A stretch of DNA of 38,453 bases from Candidatus Paceibacter sp. (GTDB lineage: Bacteria; Patescibacteriota; Patescibacteriia; Magasanikbacterales; UBA922). The number at the start of each line of letters is the position of its first letter. The stretch's first letter is position 1. The notes under the pieces were generated by a model. It saw nothing but the letters and a program-made list of their open reading frames with translations. It searched no databases and was not told the DNA's origin. The position numbers and the translations under genes are program-made. Location of the stretch: assembly GCA_020725175.1 (NCBI GenBank), contig DYFM01000003.1, positions 1 through 38,453 of the forward strand, in the 5' to 3' direction. Shown here in pieces: positions 16,502-25,892 of the stretch.

Positions 16502-18415
16502 ATGGAAAAGGAATCTCGATTTAAAAAAATATTCAAGAAAAAATGGTTATGGGTAACACTTGTCTTGTTGGTATTGGTGGTAGGGGGTGTTTATGCGCGG
16601 TCTCGACAACCGGAAATTCCGGAATACTCTTCAGCCCCGGTTGAGAAAATGACTCTGATTCAGTCGGTGAATGAAACTGGCTCATTGGTATCTTCACTTG
16701 AGGTGACGTACAGTTGGGAAACGAGCGGCAAAATTGTGCATGTGAAAAAGAAGGTTGGTGATACGGTGAAAAAAGGCGAGGTGATAGCCGAGGTGGATAG
16801 CAAGGCACAAAAAGCCCGTCTTGGTGAAGCATATGCCGCGCTTCAGGCTGCTCAAGCTCGACTCAATTTGGAACTGGCCGGACCAAATGAGGAAGATCGA
16901 AAGAAGTCGTTGGCATCGGTTACGCAAGCCAAAACATCACTTGCTCAAGCTGAAGCAAGCCTGGAAAAAGCAAAAACAACCGCTACTTCACAAATCACGA
17001 CAGCCGAAAAAGCGGTGGAAACGGCTTTTAACAATTTAAAGTATGCAGAAAATGGTGGAACTAGTCAGCTGGTAGCAGATGCCTATGAAGATTTGGCAAA
17101 TTCTATTACCGACGCGGCAGTTGAACTAACCAAGGCACTGGGAAGTTCTGATAATGTTTTGGGTATTGATAATGTGTTTGCTAACGATGACTTTGAAGAT
17201 GTGTTGAGTACGACCAATTTATCACGCTTAAACTTGGCAAAAAATTCTTATTATGGAGCCAAACAGGCTACCGCCGGAATTCAAGCCAAGGTTTCCTCTC
17301 TTTTTCCTGCTACAGACTATGTCGCATTACAACAAACAGCCAACGAGACTACAACAGCACTCAATGTCATGCAACTCCATTTACTTGACGTGCAAGGAGC
17401 GCTTGATGCAACACTGCCAATTGGAGATTTGTCTCAAAGTGAATTAGATACTTTAAAAACATCAATTAGTACGGCAAGAAGTGCGATTTCTTCAGATATG
17501 ACCGCCATAACCAACGCTAAGCAGGGAATTACCAGTGCAGAAAATTCTCTGACCAACTATAAGATTGCGTACGCAAAAGCGGAGCAGGATTTGGCAAATA
17601 TCAAAGCGCAAACGAGTGCTGATATAAAAATAGCGGAATCACAAGTGGCGATACAATTGGCTGCACTCGCTCAGGCTGAAGCGGCACACGATTCTTTTGT
17701 TGCGCCTCCACGGACGGTTGATGTGGCCTCGCTCAAAGCTGATGTGCAACGACAAACGGCAGCAGTGGCCGCCATGCAAGCAGAAGTCCAAAAAACCAAC
17801 ATTACTGCACTTGCTCCCGGTGTTGTTGCGAAAATAGATCTGAAAATAGGAGAAGTGGCCAACATGGGTCAAACCGCGGTAGTGGTTGTTTCTCCTGATT
17901 TTAATGTGGAGGTGGATATTTCTGAGTCAGATATAGCAAAAGTACAACTGGGCGATACAGCACATTTCACCTTTGACGCGCTTCGAGATGATGAGATATA
18001 TACCGGTGAAGTAGTGGCAATTGATTCAGCAAAGACGGAAATTTCCGGTGTCATCTATTACAAGACAAAAATTTTACTGCACGGACGTTTGAATGAGGAA
18101 AAGATGGAAATTGCCACATCTACCACACCCACGTCATCCATTACAACTGATGTTTTGACTGACTTGAAATCAGGTATGACAGTCAACGTACAAATTTTTA
18201 CTGATTCAAAAGCCGGTGTGCTGGTTGTTCCTCAGCGAGCTGTTCTTGAGAAAAATGGTCAACAAATTGTGCGTGTACTAACAAATCCGGTATTGGTTGA
18301 ATATGAGGAACGAATAGTAACTACCGGACTTCGAGGTGACGAAGGATTGATAGAGATTACTTCCGGTCTTTCTGAAGGTGTGGAAGTGATAACGTTTATT
18401 GATGAAACAGAATAA
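16502..18415 (+). CDS. HlyD/MacA-like periplasmic adaptor (efflux RND/ABC-type adaptor)
   Basis: N-terminal TM, GKIVHVKKKVGDTVKKGEVIAEVD lipoyl-like motif, long coiled coil, ALAPGVVAKIDLKIGEV; ORF overlaps the MarR stop (TAATG) if the upstream ATG at 16490 is used. Confidence 0.9.
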   Translation: MEKESRFKKIFKKKWLWVTLVLLVLVVGGVYARSRQPEIPEYSSAPVEKMTLIQSVNETGSLVSSLEVTYSWETSGKIVHVKKKVGDTVKKGEVIAEVDSKAQKARLGEAYAALQAAQARLNLELAGPNEEDRKKSLASVTQAKTSLAQAEASLEKAKTTATSQITTAEKAVETAFNNLKYAENGGTSQLVADAYEDLANSITDAAVELTKALGSSDNVLGIDNVFANDDFEDVLSTTNLSRLNLAKNSYYGAKQATAGIQAKVSSLFPATDYVALQQTANETTTALNVMQLHLLDVQGALDATLPIGDLSQSELDTLKTSISTARSAISSDMTAITNAKQGITSAENSLTNYKIAYAKAEQDLANIKAQTSADIKIAESQVAIQLAALAQAEAAHDSFVAPPRTVDVASLKADVQRQTAAVAAMQAEVQKTNITALAPGVVAKIDLKIGEVANMGQTAVVVVSPDFNVEVDISESDIAKVQLGDTAHFTFDALRDDEIYTGEVVAIDSAKTEISGVIYYKTKILLHGRLNEEKMEIATSTTPTSSITTDVLTDLKSGMTVNVQIFTDSKAGVLVVPQRAVLEKNGQQIVRVLTNPVLVEYEERIVTTGLRGDEGLIEITSGLSEGVEVITFIDETE

Positions 18416-18462
18416 GTTTTTGGTAGTTGTTCTATTTTCTTCTTGACAAGAATTTCCATATT

Positions 18463-19176
18463 ATGCCATTAGTAGATATTCGCAACATTACAAAGGAGTA
18501 TGAACTGGGAGATTCAGTTCTGCATGTGTTAAACGGTGTCTCATTTACGATCGATCGGGGAGAGTTTGTTTCTATTATGGGACCAAGTGGTTCGGGAAAA
18601 TCAACGCTTATGCATATCATAAGTTTTTTGGATACCCCGAGTTCTGGTGCATACTTTTTTGATGGTGAAGACGTTTCTGAATTAGAAGGAGATGAGCTGG
18701 CGATCATGCGTAATCAGCGTGTGGGATTTGTGTTTCAGTCTTTCAACCTGTTGCCTCGAACATCAGTATTTGAAAATGTCGCCTTGCCGCTCATCTACAG
18801 TAAAGAAGGGGTGAACAAAAAACGAGTAGAAGCGGCCATTGCGTCGGTGGGGTTATCACATCGTACAAACAATCTCTCGAATCAACTGTCGGGAGGAGAA
18901 AGACAGCGGGTGGCAATAGCCCGAGCACTGGTGACTGAACCAGACGTTATTTTTGCCGACGAACCCACGGGTAATCTCGATTCCAAATCCGGAAATCAAA
19001 TCATGAACATTCTTCAGGAATTAAATGACGAAGGAAAAACTATCGTCATGGTTACTCATGAACAAGATACGGCTGATCATGCCAAGCGGATTCTACGGAT
19101 TAAAGACGGACTAATGGTGGGGGATGAAGTGGTGAAAGTGCGGCGGTTTGCGAGTGAGGGGGAGTTGAGAAAGTGA
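18463..19176 (+). CDS. MacB/LolD-type ABC transporter ATP-binding protein
   Basis: [54 protein letters not shown]. Confidence 0.95.
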   Translation: MPLVDIRNITKEYELGDSVLHVLNGVSFTIDRGEFVSIMGPSGSGKSTLMHIISFLDTPSSGAYFFDGEDVSELEGDELAIMRNQRVGFVFQSFNLLPRTSVFENVALPLIYSKEGVNKKRVEAAIASVGLSHRTNNLSNQLSGGERQRVAIARALVTEPDVIFADEPTGNLDSKSGNQIMNILQELNDEGKTIVMVTHEQDTADHAKRILRIKDGLMVGDEVVKVRRFASEGELRK

Positions 19177-19184
19177 TTTTTGTT

Positions 19185-19276
19185 GAACTCATTCTTTTCA
19201 AGTCGTGAGCTATTCCGTGGTGAACTGGTAAGTTGGTGTTCGTAAGGAATAACTCACGACCTAAAGGGAGTGAGTT
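19185..19276. repeat. REP-like long imperfect palindrome, upstream of RAYT
   Basis: AACTCATTC-N7-GTCGTGAGCTATTCC ... GGAATAACTCACGAC-N5-GGGAGTGAGTT. Confidence 0.8.
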
Positions 19277-19293
19277 GTGAACAGTGGTAATGT

Positions 19294-19860
19294 ATGAATA
19301 AATTTGTAAAGAACAATCATCGTCCTCATCACATATATGATGCACAATGGTATTTTGTCACTGGTCGGACGTATGAAGGAATTCATTATTTTGACACACA
19401 TAGCAGAAAGCAGATCTTTATTAAGAAACTTAAAGTCGTAACACAAAGCTTGGATATCGGTATTATTTCATGGTCATTGTTATCAAATCATTATCATGCT
19501 TTGCTCCGCTTTGAAAAAGAACGGGCTGTAAATGGACGTCCAGTATTATCAGAATTTTTTCGTTTGTTGCATTCGCAAGTTTCATCTACAGTAAATCAAT
19601 TAGATCGGGTGAAAGGGAGAAAAATCTGGTATCAATATTGGGATTATTGTTTGAGAAGTAAAAAAGATTTTGGTGCACATTTTAACTATATACTTCAACA
19701 ACCACTAAAACATGGAATTGTAAAAACATTGCGAGCCGCATATGATTATCCTTATTCAAGTAATCCTGTTTGGTTAGAGCGGTTGAGTGAGGATGGGTTG
19801 TGGGAAAGTTTTTTACAAAACCCAATTAAAGATTGGACGCCGAGTGAGGGTTGTGAATAA
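19294..19860 (+). mobile_element. REP-associated tyrosine transposase (RAYT)/Y1_Tnp-like protein
   Basis: SWSLLSNHYHALLRFE (HUH), FNYILQQPLKHGIV (Tyr motif), YPYSSNPVWLERL; flanked by REP-like palindromes. Confidence 0.85.
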
Positions 19861-19878
19861 TTTAAAAAAATTGTTGTG

Positions 19879-19970
19879 AAACTCACTCTTCTTGAGTCGT
19901 GAGTTATTCCATAGTAACATGAACATTTGATGTTCGTGCGAAATAGCTCGCAATCGAAAGGAATGAGCTG
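19879..19970. repeat. REP-like palindrome, copy 2, downstream of RAYT
   Basis: AACTCACTCTTCTTGAGTCGTGAGTTATTCC ... GAAATAGCTCGCAATCGAAAGGAATGAGCT. Confidence 0.75.
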
Positions 19971-19990
19971 TGTATTTGTTAGATTGTGTT

Positions 19991-20021
19991 AACTCACTCC
20001 CGGTGGGTCGTGAGTTATTCC
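19991..20021. repeat. REP-like single arm (copy 3)
   Basis: AACTCACTCCCGGTGGGTCGTGAGTTATTCC, same arm as copies 1 and 2, ending 5 nt before the next ATG. Confidence 0.75.
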
Positions 20022-20026
20022 TTTGT

Positions 20027-21256
20027 ATGAACATTTCCTCAACAATAAACCTTTCCTTCAAAAACATCCTCCGAGCTAAACGCCGGTCATTTTTTACTAT
20101 GCTTGGTATTATTATTGGTGTGATGGCGGTAGTACTTGTTATGTCTACTGGGGCAGGGGCGCAGAGTTTGATTGTGAATCAGCTCAAAAAGCAGGGTACT
20201 GATTTGGTAGGAATTTTGGCAGGAGCTTCAGAAGAGGATGGTCCACCGGCGTCGGCGTTTGGAATTGTGGTTACTACTCTCACCGATGATGATCGAAAGG
20301 CACTACTCAATAAAAATAATGTTCGTCATGCTGAGGCAGCGGCTAGTTATATTTCCGGTAATGATGTGTTACGGTGGCAAAGTGTGGAACGAAATGTTAC
20401 CTATACTGGTACGACAGCCAGTTATGCGGATGTAGAGCGAACAGAAATGCAGTCGGGACGATTTTTTACCATTTCAGAAGAAGTAAATGGAGCGCATGTG
20501 ATGGTTATGGGGCCAAGTATTGCAAAAGAAATTTTTGGAAATCAAGATCCGGTTGGCCAAACAGTAAAATTGAAGGGAAAAAATTTTACTGTTATCGGGG
20601 TGATGACTCCGGTCGGCGCGCCTTTTTTTGATAATCCTGATAACGCGACTCTTATTCCTCTATCGGTAGCGCAACGAGATCTTTTGGGGGTGCGACATGT
20701 ATCATTTATTCGGGTCAAGGCGGATAGCGAAGATGCGGTGCCAAGTGTAGTCGAAGAAGTGCGGCAAACGCTTTTGGAACGTCATGATGGTGAAGAAGAT
20801 TTCTCGGTTCGAAATATTGCTGATGCACTAGATGTACTAACAACCGTTACCAATGCAATGAAATTTTTTCTTATTGCGGTATCGGCTATTTCGCTGTTTG
20901 TTGGTGGAGTGGGAATCATGAATATTATGTTGATCGCAGTGAAAGAAAAAACCCGTGAGATTGGACTTCGGAAATCTGTTGGCGCGAAAAATGGTGATGT
21001 GTTAACCCAGTTTCTTATCGAAAGTGTCGTGCTTACAACCACGGGAGGTATCATTGGGTGTCTCCTTGGAATCGGCTTTTCTTTTCTTGTGGCAGTTGCG
21101 CTCCAGTCACAGGGGTATGCCTATGACTTTATTGTTTCACCGGTATCAATCGTTATGGCGTTTGTGGTTTCCGGCGGGATTGGATTGGTATTTGGGATTG
21201 TTCCGGCTCGAAAAGCGGCGGCATTGAATCCCATTGAGGCACTTCGATATGAATGA
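20027..21256 (+). CDS. MacB/FtsX-type ABC transporter permease
   Basis: MNISSTINLSFKNILRAKRRSFFTMLGIIIGVMAVVLVMSTGAGAQSLI ... GGVGIMNIMLIAVKEKTREIGLRKSVGAKNGDVLTQFLIES. Confidence 0.93.
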   Translation: MNISSTINLSFKNILRAKRRSFFTMLGIIIGVMAVVLVMSTGAGAQSLIVNQLKKQGTDLVGILAGASEEDGPPASAFGIVVTTLTDDDRKALLNKNNVRHAEAAASYISGNDVLRWQSVERNVTYTGTTASYADVERTEMQSGRFFTISEEVNGAHVMVMGPSIAKEIFGNQDPVGQTVKLKGKNFTVIGVMTPVGAPFFDNPDNATLIPLSVAQRDLLGVRHVSFIRVKADSEDAVPSVVEEVRQTLLERHDGEEDFSVRNIADALDVLTTVTNAMKFFLIAVSAISLFVGGVGIMNIMLIAVKEKTREIGLRKSVGAKNGDVLTQFLIESVVLTTTGGIIGCLLGIGFSFLVAVALQSQGYAYDFIVSPVSIVMAFVVSGGIGLVFGIVPARKAAALNPIEALRYE

Positions 21257-21378
21257 ACATACGAACTATGAAAAATACGAACATAGGAAATATGTAATAG
21301 TGGTTTGTAAGGCGTTTATCCATTTTTAAAACACACACAAACAGTTTCGCAATATCGCTTTTTTCGTAGTTCGCATGT
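21257..21378. repeat. Imperfect inverted repeat spanning the permease-permease intergenic gap
   Basis: ACATACGAACTATGAAAAA (21257-21275) versus TTTTTCGTAGTTCGCATGT (21360-21378), 17/19 complementary. Confidence 0.7.
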
Positions 21379-21384
21379 ATTACT

Positions 21385-22629
21385 ATGAAGTTTCACTCCC
21401 TCCAGCTTGCAATTAACTCTCTTCGTCACAATCTGTCTCGCGCGTTGTTGACAATTTTTGGTATTGTGGTAGGAATTGCGATGGTGATTATTGTGATGTC
21501 GGCGGGGGAAGGGGTACGGAGTTTGATTTTGGGTGAGGTTGGTTCGTTTGGAGATAACTGGATAAACATTGAGATCAAAGTACCTTCTACCGGAAAAAAT
21601 TCCGCAGAAAACGCGGGGGCTATCGCGCAAGGGGTGACCATTACTACGTTGACCGATGAAGATAGAGAAGCGATAGTTCGGCTGGACAATATTGAACAAG
21701 CCTACGCTGGAATCACAACACAAGGAGTTATTACGTGGCAAAACGAGCGAACAAGACCAATGATTTTTGCCGTGACACCGGAATATATAGATATAGATAC
21801 TTCAGATGTTGCAGAAGGCCAATTTTTTACAGATAGCGATAATCGATCGGCCGCGTCTGTCATTGTATTAGGTTCTACAGTTAAGGAAACGTTGTTTGGA
21901 AATGCAGAGGCGATTGGAAAAACAGTGACACTAGATGGATCGGTGTATACTGTCGTAGGGGTGATGGAAGAAAAAGGAGCGAGTGGTTTTTTTGATATGG
22001 ATAAACTGGCCTACATTCCTCTTCGTACCGCACAAAAAAAGATCATGGGAATCGACCATGTTTCATTTATTGTCGCGCAAATGAAAGAAGGGGTGATTCC
22101 GGAAGCAACTGCGGAGGAAATTCGGTGGCTTCTTCGCGAACGTCATGATATATCGGATCCGGATAAAGATGATTTCGCGGTTACGACACAAGAAGAGGCG
22201 GTGGAGCTGGTGGGAACGATTGTGTTTGGTCTTACCGCGCTCTTAATTGTTTTATCGAGTATTTCTCTTATTGTGGGCGGGGTGGGAATTATGAATGTGA
22301 TGTATGTGTCGGTAGCGGAGCGAACATTTGAAATTGGTCTTCGAAAATCGGTTGGTGCAAAAAAACGCGACATTTTGTGGCAGTTCTTAACGGAAGCGCT
22401 GGTTGTTACGTTGATCGGTGGGGTGATCGGAATTGTACTTGGAATCGTAATTTCCTGGTTTATAGCATATGGCGCGCAACAACAAGGATTATCATGGGAA
22501 TTTCAGGTTTCTTCCGCGTCAATCATTATTAGTACGCTTTTTTCTTTAGCTGTTGGTCTTGGGTTTGGTGTATATCCTGCCAAACAGGCGGCAAGTTTGA
22601 ATCCGGTGGAGGCGCTGCGGGCGGAATAA
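21385..22629 (+). CDS. Second (paralogous) MacB/FtsX-type ABC transporter permease
   Basis: INSLRHNLSRALLTIFGIVVGIAMVIIVMSAGEG ... GGVGIMNVMYVSVAERTFEIGLRKSVGAKKRDILWQFLTEA. Confidence 0.93.
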   Translation: MKFHSLQLAINSLRHNLSRALLTIFGIVVGIAMVIIVMSAGEGVRSLILGEVGSFGDNWINIEIKVPSTGKNSAENAGAIAQGVTITTLTDEDREAIVRLDNIEQAYAGITTQGVITWQNERTRPMIFAVTPEYIDIDTSDVAEGQFFTDSDNRSAASVIVLGSTVKETLFGNAEAIGKTVTLDGSVYTVVGVMEEKGASGFFDMDKLAYIPLRTAQKKIMGIDHVSFIVAQMKEGVIPEATAEEIRWLLRERHDISDPDKDDFAVTTQEEAVELVGTIVFGLTALLIVLSSISLIVGGVGIMNVMYVSVAERTFEIGLRKSVGAKKRDILWQFLTEALVVTLIGGVIGIVLGIVISWFIAYGAQQQGLSWEFQVSSASIIISTLFSLAVGLGFGVYPAKQAASLNPVEALRAE

Positions 22630-22732
22630 GAAGTGTGATGAAAATTTTAAATCCGCCCACAGCTTTTTGTGATTGGTGAATTCGTAGGTTCAAAATTGAG
22701 AAGAGTCTGTATCAAATGAAGAGGGTGAAATA

Positions 22733-22763
22733 AAAATTCGCGATTGAGCCGCGAATTTTTTTT
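22733..22763. terminator. Bidirectional Rho-independent terminator
   Basis: AAAATTCGC-GATTGAGCC-GCGAATTTTTTTT. Confidence 0.85.
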
Positions 22764-22767
22764 GATA

Positions 22768-24507
22768 CTATTGAATAAAGATTGCTTTGCTGGCTTGATT
22801 GGTTTCTATGGATATCGTTTGGGGTTTCTGTTTGTGATAATACACTTTGCTGATACCGGTGAGTTCGCCGGTTAAGGTGTTGGTGGCTACTATTTCTGCA
22901 GTGCTATTTTCATAAAGATGAATATCAACAGTTGAGGCAGTCAGATCGGTTGTATCAAATTGCGCGCTCCCCGCACCTCGTAAAGTTAGTGAGTCGCTTT
23001 TCCCCGCCCCAAAAAAACGACTGGCATTTTTTAACATGACGTCCAGTGATTCCGTTTCTCCGTTGAATGTAATAAGTGACGCTCCGATTGCGTTCAGTTG
23101 TAGTGTTGGGACATCGAATCCGATAATTTGAGCACGAACTGCTCCTCTGGCATCAACGGCTGACAATATCGGTGTCGTGATAGAAATAGAGATTGGTTCA
23201 GTGTGACAAAATATACACCAACGTTTTCGATCATGTTCGATGATAAGAAGTTCACTGTTTTGTTGATCGATTTGATCAATCGTAAGTCGCTGGAGGGATT
23301 CTTCGGATCCGGTGGCTGAAACATGTACTGTGTCACCCGGAATGATTTCCACAATAAATGATCCATGGAGTGTGAGAGAGGAAAATTCTTGTACTGGGTA
23401 CTCTCTTGTTGTTTGATCGGCCTGTTTAGCGGCTTGCAATTTTTCTATATCTGGAGCAACTCGAACTGTGCTATAGATCAGAACTGCAACAGCTACTCCC
23501 CAAAAAAAGAGTATTATGAAAAGAGTGCTGAGTCGAAATATATTTTTTTTCTTGATCAGTGTGATGCCACTTTGAATCAGAAGGATGAGCGGAATCAAGA
23601 TAACTATACCGCCACTGATGACTAGTAGAGAGATTTCAATTGTTGGGAGAGAACGAAGAAATGGTGCGTCAATGAGAGGTGAATGTCGATTGAGTAGGGT
23701 GTTTGTCCCAATTACCATGAGGGCGATAATTGCAATACAAGCAGCAAGCACGATAAAAAAGCCGGCCAATGAAAGAATGAATTTACCGAATACCATGATC
23801 GTGCGGAATGTATGTTGGAGAATGGTTGTAAAAAAATAGCCCAATCTGTGAAAACCACTTTTCGCTTTGTTTTCTAGTTTTTTCAAGTTTGGATTGTTGG
23901 CCGCTTTCTGTAGTTGCTCTTTTCCTTCGTGGACCACTTCTTTTACCTGTGCCTCGATTTCTTTTAGAGTAAGTGGTTCACCTTTCATGGCCGCTTTTTC
24001 CGATGGTGTCGTTGCTTTTGGGGTGATAATCCAGAGAATCACATAGATGACAATAGAAAACCCCCAGGCTAAGGTGAGAATGACAAATGCGAGTCGAATA
24101 AACAAGGGATCAATGTCAAAAAACGCTCCTATCCCACTTGCAACGCCTCCGAATACCGTATCATCCGGATTTCTATAAAACCGGCGAGAGGTTTTTTGCT
24201 CATTCTCATTTTTTGGTTCAACACTTTCACTTTCATTTGATTCATCGTGTGCAATGTCAGATACGGTTCCCAACTTTTCTATTACGGCCGAAACATCAGG
24301 AAGTGAAATCGATTGCTTGCCTGGGGTAGTGCGGTGTGAAAAATCTTCGGCAATACTCAGTTCTATATCATGAACAATTTCATCTTTGTCCGGGGATGAG
24401 GCGTAGTAATGGGTAATAGTGTCTAGATACTGGCTGAGTTTGTTATAGGCGTCTTCATCTATGGTAAAGACTTGTCCAGCCAAGTTGATATTAATTGTTT
24501 TTTTCAT
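22768..24507 (-). CDS. PspC-domain protein with C-terminal DUF2807-like (head GIN) adhesin domain
   Basis: RRFYRNPDDTVFGGVASGIGAFFDIDPLFIRLAFVILTLAWGFSIVIYVILWIITPK; C-terminal beta-rich VQEFSSLTLHGSFIVEIIPGDTVHVSATGSEE... Confidence 0.88.
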   Translation of the reverse strand: MKKTININLAGQVFTIDEDAYNKLSQYLDTITHYYASSPDKDEIVHDIELSIAEDFSHRTTPGKQSISLPDVSAVIEKLGTVSDIAHDESNESESVEPKNENEQKTSRRFYRNPDDTVFGGVASGIGAFFDIDPLFIRLAFVILTLAWGFSIVIYVILWIITPKATTPSEKAAMKGEPLTLKEIEAQVKEVVHEGKEQLQKAANNPNLKKLENKAKSGFHRLGYFFTTILQHTFRTIMVFGKFILSLAGFFIVLAACIAIIALMVIGTNTLLNRHSPLIDAPFLRSLPTIEISLLVISGGIVILIPLILLIQSGITLIKKKNIFRLSTLFIILFFWGVAVAVLIYSTVRVAPDIEKLQAAKQADQTTREYPVQEFSSLTLHGSFIVEIIPGDTVHVSATGSEESLQRLTIDQIDQQNSELLIIEHDRKRWCIFCHTEPISISITTPILSAVDARGAVRAQIIGFDVPTLQLNAIGASLITFNGETESLDVMLKNASRFFGAGKSDSLTLRGAGSAQFDTTDLTASTVDIHLYENSTAEIVATNTLTGELTGISKVYYHKQKPQTISIETNQASKAIFIQ

Positions 24508-24838
24508 AGTGAGTTATAAGTGAAGTTAACGTTGTATTGAGGGAGTGCCAGGTGCGGAGTAATTCGTCAATGCAGGCTTTTCCGTATGTTGTGAGTGAGT
24601 AATATTTTCGGGGCGGACCACTGGTTGATTCTTGCCAGGTATAATCAAGTAGCCCTTCTCTTCTTAGGCGATTGAGTAGAGGATAGAGGGTTCCTTCTAC
24701 TACGATAAGTTCTGCTGCCTTTAGTTCTTTAATAATATCGCCTGCATAGGCATCTCCATTGGCGATCAAAAGAAGAACGGCGAATTCGAGAGTGCCTTTT
24801 TTCATTTGGGCACGAGTGTTGTTGAGATTTTTGTCCAT
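24491..24838 (-). CDS. PadR-family transcriptional regulator
   Basis: QMKKGTLEFAVLLLIANGDAYAGDIIKELKAAELIVVEGTLYPLLNRLRREGLLDYTWQESTSGPPRKYYSLTTYG; overlaps the next gene by 17 nt. Confidence 0.92.
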   Translation of the reverse strand: MDKNLNNTRAQMKKGTLEFAVLLLIANGDAYAGDIIKELKAAELIVVEGTLYPLLNRLRREGLLDYTWQESTSGPPRKYYSLTTYGKACIDELLRTWHSLNTTLTSLITHYEKNN

Positions 24839-24858
24839 AGAGAATTGGTTATACGCAT

Positions 24859-24887
24859 ATAGTATCACCAAGTAGTATGTAATGCAA
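24859..24887 (-). promoter_or_regulatory. Promoter for padR-pspC
   Basis: Minus strand TTGCAT-N17-TACTAT. Confidence 0.55.
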
Positions 24888-24950
24888 GGTACTAACTGTG
24901 TATAAGTATCGGAGTTGTTCGGATTGGTCTACTAGATGCTTATGTGCCGG

Positions 24951-25700
24951 TTATCCTATGACCGGACAGTCGAGTCGTTGCCAGAGCTCTTTCCAGGCGG
25001 TTTTGAGCGTATCGGCAATGGATGGATCTTCGATGAGTACGCAAAATGGCGGATCGGTTCGAAAACTCATCAATGCTACTTTTGATCCATAGATGTTAAT
25101 TTCAGTTTTCCAATCTGCGGTACGTAAGAGTTTGGTTTGTCGAAGGAGTTTGATATTGCTTTTGACAAATTCTCGCGCAATCTCTGAATCTCTCGCGATA
25201 GAGTGAAAGGTAATATTTCTTTTTGCTCGTTCCGAAGGAAAAAAATCGTAAAACGATGATGGTAACCCTTCTTTCATGTGTTCTAAATCTTCAAATGCAA
25301 TAATGTGTTTTTTGTCCTTTAGCATATCGGCATATACTTCTTTGATTCCGTCTACTCCTTCGTAAAATGTTACCTTTGGTTTAGTTTGAGATTGGTTTTG
25401 AATCGCCAGCAGTTCAGGCATTAGACGTTCCAGTTCGGCTAATCGAGTTTTTTCTATCTCCAGTAGTTGCTCTGGGTGGGTGGCGGAATACACTTTTCTT
25501 TTCCGTTTTTTTGTTTCAATAAGAAATCCTCTTGTTTTTAATTCAGGAAGAAAGTGATAGATAGTTGTACGTTTTACTCCGGATTTATCGGCAATTTCTT
25601 GTAGATTTGCCTCCCCAAGCTCGAGAACAGCTACATATACATCAGCTTCAGCAGGTGAAAGTCCAAGGCTTGTTAATAAAGAAGAGGAAATTTTTTTCAT
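24951..25700 (-). CDS. TrmB-family HTH transcriptional regulator
   Basis: LTSLGLSPAEADVYVAVLELGEANLQEIADKSGVKRTTIYHFLPELKTRGFL followed by a TrmB-type effector region. Confidence 0.88.
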   Translation of the reverse strand: MKKISSSLLTSLGLSPAEADVYVAVLELGEANLQEIADKSGVKRTTIYHFLPELKTRGFLIETKKRKRKVYSATHPEQLLEIEKTRLAELERLMPELLAIQNQSQTKPKVTFYEGVDGIKEVYADMLKDKKHIIAFEDLEHMKEGLPSSFYDFFPSERAKRNITFHSIARDSEIAREFVKSNIKLLRQTKLLRTADWKTEINIYGSKVALMSFRTDPPFCVLIEDPSIADTLKTAWKELWQRLDCPVIG

Positions 25701-25792
25701 ATATGACGAAATAATGGTCAAAAAAATATATTGTTATTATAGCAAAAATATAATCTTTTGTAAAGGATAAGAAAATTTTACTGTCTAATTTA

Positions 25793-25821
25793 TTGACATT
25801 TTTTTGATTATTTCATATGCT
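25793..25821 (+). promoter_or_regulatory. Promoter of the substrate-binding protein gene
   Basis: TTGACA-N17-TATGCT; followed by palindrome TTGATCGATCAA at 25844-25855. Confidence 0.65.
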
Positions 25822-25892
25822 TGAAACCATCTTGTTTTTATCATTGATCGATCAAGTAACAGATGTATTTATTTATATTTTTTTTGCTCGGT

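Noticed and set aside
19970-20026. N-terminal extension of the permease (MYLLDCVNSLPVGRELFLC)
   Set aside because: Encoded by REP arm sequence; conserved MacB-like permease sequence starts at MNISSTINLSFKNILRAKRR.
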